Both the position numbers and the translations under genes were made by a program. The notes beneath the pieces are model-generated. The model was not told the DNA's origin. It saw nothing but the letters and a program-made list of their open reading frames with translations, and did not search any database. This document shows positions 7,574-13,763 of a stretch of DNA of 36,716 nucleotides, piece by piece (position 1 is the stretch's first letter; the number at the start of each line of letters is the position of its first letter). The DNA comes from an uncultured Clostridia bacterium. Its GTDB lineage: Bacteria; Bacillota; Clostridia; Oscillospirales; Butyricicoccaceae. The stretch is taken from NCBI GenBank assembly GCA_910589115.1, contig CAJUSB010000021.1, positions 1 to 36,716 on the forward strand, read 5' to 3'.

Positions 7574-7710
7574 ACCTGCCGTCCTTTTGGCGGGCCGAAG
7601 CAGCACAGCTGAACGGGCATATCCGCCCCGCCCGCAGGCGATGGAAGGGAGTCCAGAGGGACGAGTCCCTCTGGCGCCGTCTGCGGAAGACCGCCCGCCG
7701 CGCAGGCGGA
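7574..7710 (+). repeat. Family A repeat copy A2 with a family B fragment
   Basis: 7574-7600 is a fragment of the family B GC stem (GACCTGCCGTCCTTTTGGCG). 7627-7710 is a full family A copy with the stem CCAGAGGGAC-GA-GTCCCTCTGG. Together they fill the gap 7463-7764 between the convergent cyclase and rarA genes. Confidence 0.8.
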
Positions 7711-7764
7711 TCAAACGGCAATCTCCAACGCTCACGAGTATATATGCCTGTACAAAGTCCCTGC

Positions 7765-9102
7765 CTACGGCTCCGCACATTCCACTTTTTTCTGTTCTGC
7801 CTTCCATGCACGTATCGCTTCCAGACGTTGCTTGGCACGGGCTTCGCTGCCCTGCTCGCCAGGCAGATAATACCGCCGCCCAAGAAGCGATTCCGGCAGG
7901 CAGTCCATCGCGGTGAGCCGTTCCTCCGTGTCATGCGCATAGAGATACCCTTTGCCATATTCGAGCTCTTTCATCAGCGCGGTTTCCGCATTGCGGATTT
8001 GCAGCGGAACAGGCTCGGCCATCCGTTCCGCTGCATCCTTTTTCGCCGCCAGGATTGCCTGATACAGTGCATTTGAACGCGGTGCAAGCGACAAATAAAC
8101 CACCGCATGTGTCAGATGCACGTCACATTCCGGCATCCCCAGGAAGTGGCAGGCCTGATACGCCGCCACCGCAAGCTGAAGTGCACGGCTGTCCGCCATG
8201 CCGATATCCTCACTGGCGAACCGGATAAGCCGCCGCGCGATATAAAGCGGATCTTCCCCGCCCTCAAGCATACGCGCAAGCCAGTAAACCGCAGCGTCAG
8301 GGTCTGAATTCCGCATGGACTTATGCAGTGCCGAAATCAGGTTATAATGCTCCTCCCCGTTTTTATCATAAAGCAGGGATTTCTTAGAAATACACTGGGC
8401 CAGCAGGCCGCGTTCGACCGTTGTCGTGCCGCCCTCCCTGCGCCCGTTCAGCACAGCCATTTCCAGCGTGCCAAGCGCTGAACGTGCATCGCCATTGGCA
8501 AAATTCGCAATCATTTCCAGAAGCGTTTCCTCAATCACGATTGATTGCCCGCCAAAGCCTCTCGTATCTTCCAGCGCAGTATGCAGCAGCGCTACAAGTT
8601 CCTCACTGGATAACGCATTCAGCACAAATACCTTGCACCGTGACAGCAACGCCGAATTGATTTCAAACGATGGGTTTTCAGTCGTAGCGCCAATCAGGAT
8701 AATACTCCCCTTTTCGACATAGGGCAGGAACGCATCCTGCTGCGCCTTGTTAAAACGATGAATCTCATCTACAAATAATATCGTTTTTTCACCGAACATC
8801 CGATTCTTTTCGGCCTGCTCCATCACGCCGCGAATCTCCTTAATCCCGCTCGTTACGGCGCTGAAATCAATAAAAGATGCTTTGGTACGGTTTGCAATGA
8901 TCCGGGCCAGTGTCGTTTTCCCAACGCCGGGCGGCCCCCAGAAAATCATTGAGGAAATACGGTCAGCATCTATCAGCTGCCGCAGGATCTTGCCCTCGCC
9001 GAGCAAATGACCCTGCCCCGCAAATTCCTCAAGCGTGCGCGGGCGCATCCGGCTGGCAAGCGGACGGTCTTCATTCCCGCCGAAAAATGTTTGCTGCTGC
9101 AT
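7765..9102 (-). CDS. rarA: Replication-associated recombination protein RarA/MgsA
   Basis: A 445-residue AAA+ ATPase of the RarA/MgsA/WRNIP1 family, which acts at stalled replication forks and on SSB-coated gaps. Walker A is GPPGVGKTT (56-64), Walker B is FVDEIH (110-115), and sensor 1 is IGATTENPSFEIN, where the TTENPSFE signature is typical of the family. The arginine finger region follows in ALLSRC. The C-terminal third holds the tetramerisation part (RRLIRFASEDIGMAD). The ATG at 9102 has AAGGAGG seven bases upstream. It lies 81 bp after the VanY-type gene on the same strand and is probably in its transcript; no separate promoter was recognised. Confidence 0.95.
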   Translation of the reverse strand: MQQQTFFGGNEDRPLASRMRPRTLEEFAGQGHLLGEGKILRQLIDADRISSMIFWGPPGVGKTTLARIIANRTKASFIDFSAVTSGIKEIRGVMEQAEKNRMFGEKTILFVDEIHRFNKAQQDAFLPYVEKGSIILIGATTENPSFEINSALLSRCKVFVLNALSSEELVALLHTALEDTRGFGGQSIVIEETLLEMIANFANGDARSALGTLEMAVLNGRREGGTTTVERGLLAQCISKKSLLYDKNGEEHYNLISALHKSMRNSDPDAAVYWLARMLEGGEDPLYIARRLIRFASEDIGMADSRALQLAVAAYQACHFLGMPECDVHLTHAVVYLSLAPRSNALYQAILAAKKDAAERMAEPVPLQIRNAETALMKELEYGKGYLYAHDTEERLTAMDCLPESLLGRRYYLPGEQGSEARAKQRLEAIRAWKAEQKKVECAEP

Positions 9103-9183
9103 AGCGGCCTCCTTCTCTCATGGTACGATTGGCCTGTCCGGCAGACGCTGCACGTCCCCCGGCACAGGACGGCGGGAGTAAAT

Positions 9184-11061
9184 TCAGGGTGCAGTGCTGC
9201 GGCAGACGCGAATCTCAAACCCGCCGCGCCCAAGGTCGCCAAGGACGCTGCTGCGCGCGGCCAGGTCGTTAAAGTGCCACCATTCGGAGGCAAGCGGGGA
9301 CAATCCGGCATTTGTACAGTAACGCTGTAACTGAATCGCGGATTCGTTCATACTGGGCGCCAGTGCAGCGGATTTCCAGGCAGTGGTGGAATTGCTGCCG
9401 ACCGGCGTTGTAAAGGTTGCCGCTGCGCGGCTGAGTTCATGTATCACAGTAGGCATCTGATAAAGGTCATAATCGCCAATGTGCAGATACTGACAGCTGC
9501 CGGTCTGCCGTTTCTCAGCGGCGACGATCCGGGCAAGGCTGACATCTACAGCATAGCCGTGCTGATGGTTCGAGGCGCCGGTAGCGATAAACCACGAAAT
9601 ATTCCATGGCGCACCGGTCACCGCCGCCTTTACCTCTGCATCCTGATTCATCAGCGTGCGCAGTGCGTCAGAAACGCTTAGCTGGGTATCCAGCGGACGG
9701 TATCCCTCATAAAGGATCAGGCTGTTACCCTGGGCTAATGCCGCACGCTGCGCGGCGCACAGCTTGGGCGCCATTGCATAGAGGACGGGCATCATGAATT
9801 CCTTACGATTGAGACGGTTATTTTTTACAGCGCCCGTATATAATGCCTTTCCCGTAATGCCGTCGAGCTGTTTTCCGCACGAGACAAACCGGGAGGAATA
9901 ACCGTTTACCGCGTCATAAATAATGGACGGGATAACATCCGGCAGATTGATCATGCAGGAACGGTGCTGCACCCAGCCGATCACCTCGCCCCGCAGGGTC
10001 TCCCCGTTCTCTATGTAGTCGGTAGTGCATTGAATCTGCCACCAACCGCCGTCCGTCTCTTCTAAGATGGTAAAGGGCGTACCGGCTGGCAAAACAGCCA
10101 GCGCTCTCTTTGTGTCAGACGGCCGCGGTTCTGCTGGTTTAGATTCGGGTTCGGGTTCCGGCGGTGCCGCTTCCACAGGTTCAGCGGACGGCGGTTCAAA
10201 CGAAGCGGGTTCCTCTGTTTGCGGTTCAGCCGGTGCTGCTGCGGAATCTGACATTGTATCTGTCCCGGCCTCCGCCGGAGCATTGGAAACCGGTTCGGTC
10301 GAAGATTCCCCACTAGGGGCGGCTGGTGTCTCCTCCGCCGGTTCGGTCGGAGCCTCCCCAACCGGGGCGGTCGTATCCCCCGAAGCAGGCGGTTCGGAAA
10401 CAGCATTATTATCCTGCGGCGGCGGTGGATTGATGATCTCCTCTGTCAACAGCATCACCGGGTCTGCCGTCCGTGCAGCCGCCAGCGGTGCGGCATCTGG
10501 AAGCGGCGCCTCTGGCTGCTGTTCCGGGGCCTCCGGCTGTTCTGGCACGGCCTGACTGCTCTGCTCCGCCAACCGCCGGGCCTCTTCTTCCTCCTTTTTG
10601 CGCTGTGCAGCCGCTTCAGCCTCCTGCTGCTCCCATGCAGCAATTTCTCCTTGGGTCGTGTTATAGTCATCAATTACCCGCCACATAGCCAGCGAAACAG
10701 ATGTATACCCAGTCGCCCCGCGCACTGGGAGTTCCAGCCCGTTATAGTCTCCGGGCAGCATGGATTCCTCCACCACAGGCGCGGTTTGAAATGCGGTCAG
10801 CGTCTGCGGGCCCTCCCGGGGTTCCGGCGTGGTCTGCGGCGCATCAGCAGCCGGTTCCGGTTCGGATTCTGCCGGTTCCGTCGGGTTTTCCTCCTGCGGC
10901 GCATTTGTTTTTGGCATATTCAGCACCGGCGGACGCTGCTCCTCAATCCCCGCCTGCTGTGTATCCTCCGGAGCGTCCGGTAAATAAACATCCGGAATCT
11001 TGCAGGAAGTGCAGAGTACCAGCAGACACGCCAGCCCTGACACGATCCATTTTTTATCCAT
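9184..11061 (-). CDS. M15B (VanY-type) D-Ala-D-Ala carboxypeptidase lipoprotein
   Basis: A 625-residue exported protein. Residues 1-20 are a short signal peptide ending LLVLCTSC, so C20 is a likely lipidation site, although C at -3 is atypical for a lipobox. Residues 20-320 are low-complexity Pro/Glu/Ala/Thr spacer with a Gln/Glu/Lys/Arg coiled-coil piece (about 140-175), suited to reaching across the cell wall. Residues 330-390 look like a bacterial SH3 domain (PAGTPFTILEETDGGWWQIQ). The C-terminal 200 residues are the zinc peptidase: YRPLDTQ, SxHxxGxAxD as SNHQHGYAVDV, and the EWWHFND metal and base motif. This enzyme class trims D-alanine from wall precursors. The ATG at 11061 follows AGGAGG. 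rarA is downstream. Confidence 0.88.
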   Translation of the reverse strand: MDKKWIVSGLACLLVLCTSCKIPDVYLPDAPEDTQQAGIEEQRPPVLNMPKTNAPQEENPTEPAESEPEPAADAPQTTPEPREGPQTLTAFQTAPVVEESMLPGDYNGLELPVRGATGYTSVSLAMWRVIDDYNTTQGEIAAWEQQEAEAAAQRKKEEEEARRLAEQSSQAVPEQPEAPEQQPEAPLPDAAPLAAARTADPVMLLTEEIINPPPPQDNNAVSEPPASGDTTAPVGEAPTEPAEETPAAPSGESSTEPVSNAPAEAGTDTMSDSAAAPAEPQTEEPASFEPPSAEPVEAAPPEPEPESKPAEPRPSDTKRALAVLPAGTPFTILEETDGGWWQIQCTTDYIENGETLRGEVIGWVQHRSCMINLPDVIPSIIYDAVNGYSSRFVSCGKQLDGITGKALYTGAVKNNRLNRKEFMMPVLYAMAPKLCAAQRAALAQGNSLILYEGYRPLDTQLSVSDALRTLMNQDAEVKAAVTGAPWNISWFIATGASNHQHGYAVDVSLARIVAAEKRQTGSCQYLHIGDYDLYQMPTVIHELSRAAATFTTPVGSNSTTAWKSAALAPSMNESAIQLQRYCTNAGLSPLASEWWHFNDLAARSSVLGDLGRGGFEIRVCRSTAP

Positions 11062-11078
11062 TGATTTCCTCCTCTGCC

Positions 11079-11118
11079 CCGGGGCTGAAAAAGCCCCGGC
11101 GGCATCTTTCCGGGGGCT
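11079..11118 (-). promoter_or_regulatory. Attenuator-like competing hairpins in the VanY-type leader
   Basis: On the minus strand AGCCCCCGG (11118-11110) can pair with CCGGGGCT (11099-11092), followed at once by TTTTT, which makes an intrinsic terminator. The same CCGGGGCT can instead pair with AGCCCCGG (11086-11079), an 8-bp perfect alternative hairpin just before the ribosome-binding site. The two folds exclude each other, as in attenuators. No leader peptide or known riboswitch was recognised upstream. Confidence 0.5.
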
Positions 11119-11178
11119 GTAAAAACAACACATTTAAGGAACCTGCGTCATATAAAGAACGGCTCGGTTACTGCATCC

Positions 11179-11207
11179 AGTATACTCCAATGCAAAAGGG
11201 AAGTCAA
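11179..11207 (-). promoter_or_regulatory. Promoter of the VanY-type gene and rarA
   Basis: TTGACT (11207-11202), 17 bp, TATACT (11184-11179) on the minus strand. It gives a leader of about 110 nt containing the competing hairpins. The remaining gap to yebC (11208-11386) holds T-rich and GC-hairpin sequence on the minus strand past the yebC stop, but no convincing terminator. Confidence 0.7.
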
Positions 11208-11386
11208 CACGGATTTGCTGTCCGGAAAATGCTGCCCGCCGCCCGGCGCTCTGCCCCGGCCGTGCACTGCATCAAAAAATATAAGAAAAAAGACTGGGGC
11301 CACAGCGGCAGCCCTGCTGTGTGCAGGGGCATACCGCCAGCCTCAATCTTTGTCGGAAATATTTGACGAGCGCCGGAAAGCAGTGT

Positions 11387-12115
11387 TTACTCCTGCTCCC
11401 AGTTGTGCCAGACGTTCTGAACGTCGTCGTTATCCTCGAGCCCATCCAACAGCTTGCGCATCTTGACGCAGTCTTCCTCATTTTCGAGCGTGACATAGTT
11501 CTGCGGGACCATTTCAATCTCTGCCTGTTCAAAGGTCAGCCCGGCCTGTTCCAGCGCCTCGCGCACAGCGGAAAAATCATCCGGGGACGTATAAATCTGG
11601 AAGGTTTCCTCATCCGCCTGGAAATCCTCTGCACCGGCATCCAGCGCGGTCATCATGGTTTCGTCCTCGTCCAACTCCCCGCGCTCAATGACCAGCACGC
11701 CCTTCCGGTCGAACTGCCAGCCGACGCAGCCGGTCGCCCCCATGCCTGCACCGAATTTATCCAGCATGTGGCGAACATCGGCTGCGGTACGGTTGCGGTT
11801 GTCTGTCAGCGTTTCGACAATGACGGCGACGCCGCCCACGCCGTAACCTTCGTAATCAATGGCTTCATATTCCACTGCCCCGCTGGCCCCCGACATTTTG
11901 TCGAGCAGGCGCTTGATATTGTCATTCGGCATATTGTTTGCCTTAGCCTTTGCGATAACGTCGCGCAGGCGGCTATTATTGTCAGGGTTTGCCGAACCGC
12001 CCTCTTTGCAGGCGATTGCAAGCTCGCGGCCAATTTTAGTGAAAATTTTTGCTTTTTTTGCGTCATTCGCGCCTTTGCGCTTTGCAATGTTATGGAATTT
12101 GGAATGTCCGGACAT
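11387..12115 (-). CDS. yebC: YebC/TACO1-family protein
   Basis: A 242-residue full-length YebC-family protein. It starts with the family signature MSGHSKFHNIAKRKGANDAKKAK, followed by FTKIGRELAIACKEGG and NPRLR-like NSRLRDVIAKAKANNMPND. The acidic middle and C-terminal domains are present (YEGYGVGGVAVIVE, and VGWQFDRKG near residue 135). Members are described as translation factors that relieve ribosome stalling, or as DNA-binding regulators; which applies here cannot be told from sequence. The ATG at 12115 follows AAGGAG. A promoter is visible at 12158-12186. Confidence 0.95.
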   Translation of the reverse strand: MSGHSKFHNIAKRKGANDAKKAKIFTKIGRELAIACKEGGSANPDNNSRLRDVIAKAKANNMPNDNIKRLLDKMSGASGAVEYEAIDYEGYGVGGVAVIVETLTDNRNRTAADVRHMLDKFGAGMGATGCVGWQFDRKGVLVIERGELDEDETMMTALDAGAEDFQADEETFQIYTSPDDFSAVREALEQAGLTFEQAEIEMVPQNYVTLENEEDCVKMRKLLDGLEDNDDVQNVWHNWEQE

Positions 12116-12157
12116 TATATAAAACTCCTTACTTAAGAAAATTTAACTTTTTCAATT

Positions 12158-12186
12158 ATTTTATCAAATTTTTAATGGTTCTGCAA
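12158..12186 (-). promoter_or_regulatory. Promoter of yebC
   Basis: TTGCAG (12186-12181), 17 bp, TAAAAT (12163-12158) on the minus strand, about 43 bp before the yebC start. It is divergent from the sigma-G promoter beside it. Confidence 0.55.
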
Positions 12187-12194
12187 GAGATTTT

Positions 12195-12224
12195 TGAATA
12201 ATGACGATGATTTTGACCATACTA
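12195..12224 (+). promoter_or_regulatory. Sigma-G (forespore) promoter
   Basis: TGAATA (12195-12200), a 17-bp spacer and CATACTA (12218-12224). These match the Bacillus sigma-G consensus (-35 GHATR, -10 CATWHTA) at every defined position. The start is predicted near 12230, about 50 nt before the small Gln/Asn gene. No competing vegetative promoter is seen on this strand. Confidence 0.75.
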
Positions 12225-12280
12225 TACTCGCGTGGCTGGCAACAGCCACCAAAAAACTTCATTTTGAGAGGTGAATTCAC

Positions 12281-12382
12281 ATGAGCCAGAAGAACAATCA
12301 GCAGAATCAGAACAACCAGCAGCAGCAGAACCAGAAAAACAACCAGCAGCAGAATCAGCAGAACAACCAGCAGAACGACTAA
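12281..12382 (+). CDS. 33-aa Gln/Asn-rich peptide, probable spore component
   Basis: A complete small gene: ATG at 12281, GAGAGGTG ribosome-binding site seven bases upstream, TAA at 12380. Of 33 residues 16 are Gln and 12 are Asn; the rest are Met, Ser, two Lys and the C-terminal Asp. There is no signal peptide or hydrophobic stretch. The sigma-G promoter upstream and a strong terminator downstream make it a stand-alone forespore transcript. Gamma-type small acid-soluble spore proteins of Bacillus are also Gln/Asn-rich and sigma-G-controlled and serve as amino-acid stores, but the repeats and GPR protease site of that family are not visible. Function is therefore inferred from regulation and composition only. 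Confidence 0.75.
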   Translation: MSQKNNQQNQNNQQQQNQKNNQQQNQQNNQQND

Positions 12383-12421
12383 GCTGATTCTGTTACGCCT
12401 GTAACGGCGGCCTTTTAGAAG

Positions 12422-12466
12422 GCGGAGCCGCGTTTGTGCATTATCATGAACGCGACTCCGCTTTTT
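12422..12466 (+). terminator. Terminator of the Gln/Asn peptide gene
   Basis: 13-bp stem GCGGAGCCGCGTT (12422-12434) / AACGCGACTCCGC (12449-12461) with one mismatch, a 14-nt loop and TTTTT at 12462-12466. Confidence 0.85.
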
Positions 12467-12494
12467 CCATGTGTCCGGAAAAAACGCGGGAGTG

Positions 12495-12914
12495 TTATTC
12501 TGCCTGTGCGGAACGGCTTTGCGCGATCACGTCATACAGCTCGTTCAGCCGGTCGTAGCGCCCTTTCAGGAAAAGCCAGCCGAAAAGGGATTCCAGCGCG
12601 GTTGCGTAGGCATATTCTGCCTGTGAAGAAGATTTCGGCACAGTTTTCGGTTTTGCGTTGCGCCCGTGGCGGAAAATCGCCTGTTCTTCCTCTGTCAGCA
12701 GCGGCAGGACCTTCTGCGCGGCCGCGTGCTGTGCTGACGCGCAAACCAGCTGCACAGTGCGGCTGTGAAGATGCTTTGCGGTCAGCAGTCCGTCCGAGAC
12801 GAGTGCGCCACGGGTCATCAGCTCATAAACGCCGTCGCCGATATGTGCGAGTGCGAGTGCGCTCAGCTGTCCGAGCGCCGCATCTGAAAGCTGCGGATGC
12901 AAAAAATCCTGCAT
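12495..12914 (-). CDS. mrnC: Mini-ribonuclease III
   Basis: A 139-residue Mini-III, an RNase III catalytic domain without the double-stranded RNA-binding domain, which matures 23S rRNA in Bacillus. Catalytic motif ALAHIGDGVYELM carries D27. The second acidic site is E108 in ATALESLFGWLF. The family block FRHGRNAKPKTVPK is intact. The ATG at 12914 was chosen because AGGAGG lies eleven bases upstream; the longer frame to 12950 covers that site. In Bacillus the gene follows cysS; here it stands next to the sigma-G peptide and thioredoxin genes. A promoter is at 13026-13054. Confidence 0.92.
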   Translation of the reverse strand: MQDFLHPQLSDAALGQLSALALAHIGDGVYELMTRGALVSDGLLTAKHLHSRTVQLVCASAQHAAAQKVLPLLTEEEQAIFRHGRNAKPKTVPKSSSQAEYAYATALESLFGWLFLKGRYDRLNELYDVIAQSRSAQAE

Positions 12915-13025
12915 ATTAGAAAATTCCTCCTGAAATATCATTTTTTTCACACCCTGTATGGGGATAGCCTGTCCCTGTCATGCGCAAACTGCATAAAACG
13001 GAATGACACATGGCCGGACAGATTT

Positions 13026-13054
13026 ATTATACCCTCTTTGTACGGCAAACACAA
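13026..13054 (-). promoter_or_regulatory. Promoter of mrnC
   Basis: TTGTGT (13054-13049), 17 bp, TATAAT (13031-13026) on the minus strand. It lies within 50 bp of the divergent thioredoxin start, so the two genes share a compact promoter region. A possible thioredoxin promoter is ATGACA (13003-13008), 16 bp, TATTAT (13025-13030). Confidence 0.5.
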
Positions 13055-13071
13055 GAGAAAGGAAAGCGAAA

Positions 13072-13386
13072 ATGGCGATTGTAGAGCTGAATGATTCAAA
13101 TTTCGAGCAGGAAACGGAGACCAATTCCGTCCCGGTCCTGGTAGATTTCTGGGCGGAGGCATGTCCTCACTGCCGGACGCTTGCGCCGCGTCTAAAGGAA
13201 CTTGAGCAGGAATCCTCCGGGCAGGTAAAAATCTGCACGGTCAACGTAGACGAACAGCCCACGCTTGCAGCACGTTTTGGCATCATGAGCATCCCGACCA
13301 TGCTGTTTTTCCGCAGCGGCGACCTTGCCGGGCGGATGGTCGGCGCTCGGGAGAAGAAGGAAATCCGGGAGGCGCTCGGCATTTGA
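13072..13386 (+). CDS. Thioredoxin-like protein with CPHC active site
   Basis: A 104-residue cytoplasmic thioredoxin-fold protein with no signal peptide. The redox motif is W27-AEA-C31-P-H-C34, that is CPHC, instead of the CGPC of ordinary thioredoxins; CPHC is the motif of the oxidant DsbA. Cis-proline 75 (MSIPT) and the fold landmarks VLVDFWAE, VNVDEQPTLAARFGI and LFFRSGD are otherwise classical, and the length is that of TrxA. The ATG at 13072 follows AAAGGAAAG; upstream in-frame codons are ignored. By analogy with CPHC variants a higher redox potential is expected, but the lack of an export signal argues against a simple Dsb role. Confidence 0.9.
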   Translation: MAIVELNDSNFEQETETNSVPVLVDFWAEACPHCRTLAPRLKELEQESSGQVKICTVNVDEQPTLAARFGIMSIPTMLFFRSGDLAGRMVGAREKKEIREALGI

Positions 13387-13408
13387 GTACGGAGGCTGCT
13401 GTTTGTTT

Positions 13409-13470
13409 CGCCTACGCGGCGAGCGGTCTTCCGCAGACAGCGCCAGAGGGACAAGTCCCTCTGGACTCCC
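13409..13470 (-). repeat. Family A repeat copy A3
   Basis: Minus-oriented copy with the stem CCAGAGGGAC-AA-GTCCCTCTGG, beginning shortly after the thioredoxin stop. Confidence 0.8.
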
Positions 13471-13471
13471 T

Positions 13472-13560
13472 TTCTCCGCTGCGGCGGGGAATGGGTGCAG
13501 CGAATATTGTTTCTGCGCAGTGCCCCGCCAGCCAAAAGGACGGCGGGCGGGTACGGCCCG
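13472..13560 (-). repeat. Family B fragment
   Basis: Partial minus-oriented family B copy: CTGCGGCGGGGAATGGG and the CCCGCC..AAAAGG..GGCGGGCGGG stem are kept, while the AT dyad is missing. It is sandwiched between two family A copies, so 13387-13763 is a composite repeat cluster without genes. Confidence 0.65.
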
Positions 13561-13580
13561 GCAGCGGCGGTGGGATCTCC

Positions 13581-13668
13581 CGTCCCGCCCGCAGGAGAAA
13601 AATGGGATTCCAAAGGGACGAGTCCCTTTGGCGCTGTCCCGCGTAGGGACCGCCCGCCGCGCAGGCGG
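13581..13668 (+). repeat. Family A repeat copy A4 with compensated stem
   Basis: Plus-oriented copy. The central stem is CCAAAGGGAC-GA-GTCCCTTTGG (13610-13631): a G-to-A change in one arm is matched by C-to-T in the other, so pairing is kept. Confidence 0.85.
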
Positions 13669-13693
13669 CAAAGGGAGCACGTATCATAAACAA

Positions 13694-13736
13694 ACACAGG
13701 GGCTGCCCTGCACGTGTAAACCGTGTGGGGCAGCCC
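13694..13736 (-). terminator. Probable terminator of carB
   Basis: On the minus strand GGGCTGCCC (13736-13728) and GGGCAGCCC (13708-13700) form a 9-bp stem, followed by CTGTGTTTGTTT. It lies 28 bp past the carB stop. Confidence 0.65.
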
Positions 13737-13763
13737 TTTCCGGCGCAGTTGGAAACTTACGCG

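Noticed and set aside
10067..10555. Long plus-strand frame rich in Gly/Ser/Ala opposite the VanY-type gene
   Set aside because: It mirrors the Pro/Glu/Ala low-complexity spacer codons of the real gene and has no start signal of its own.
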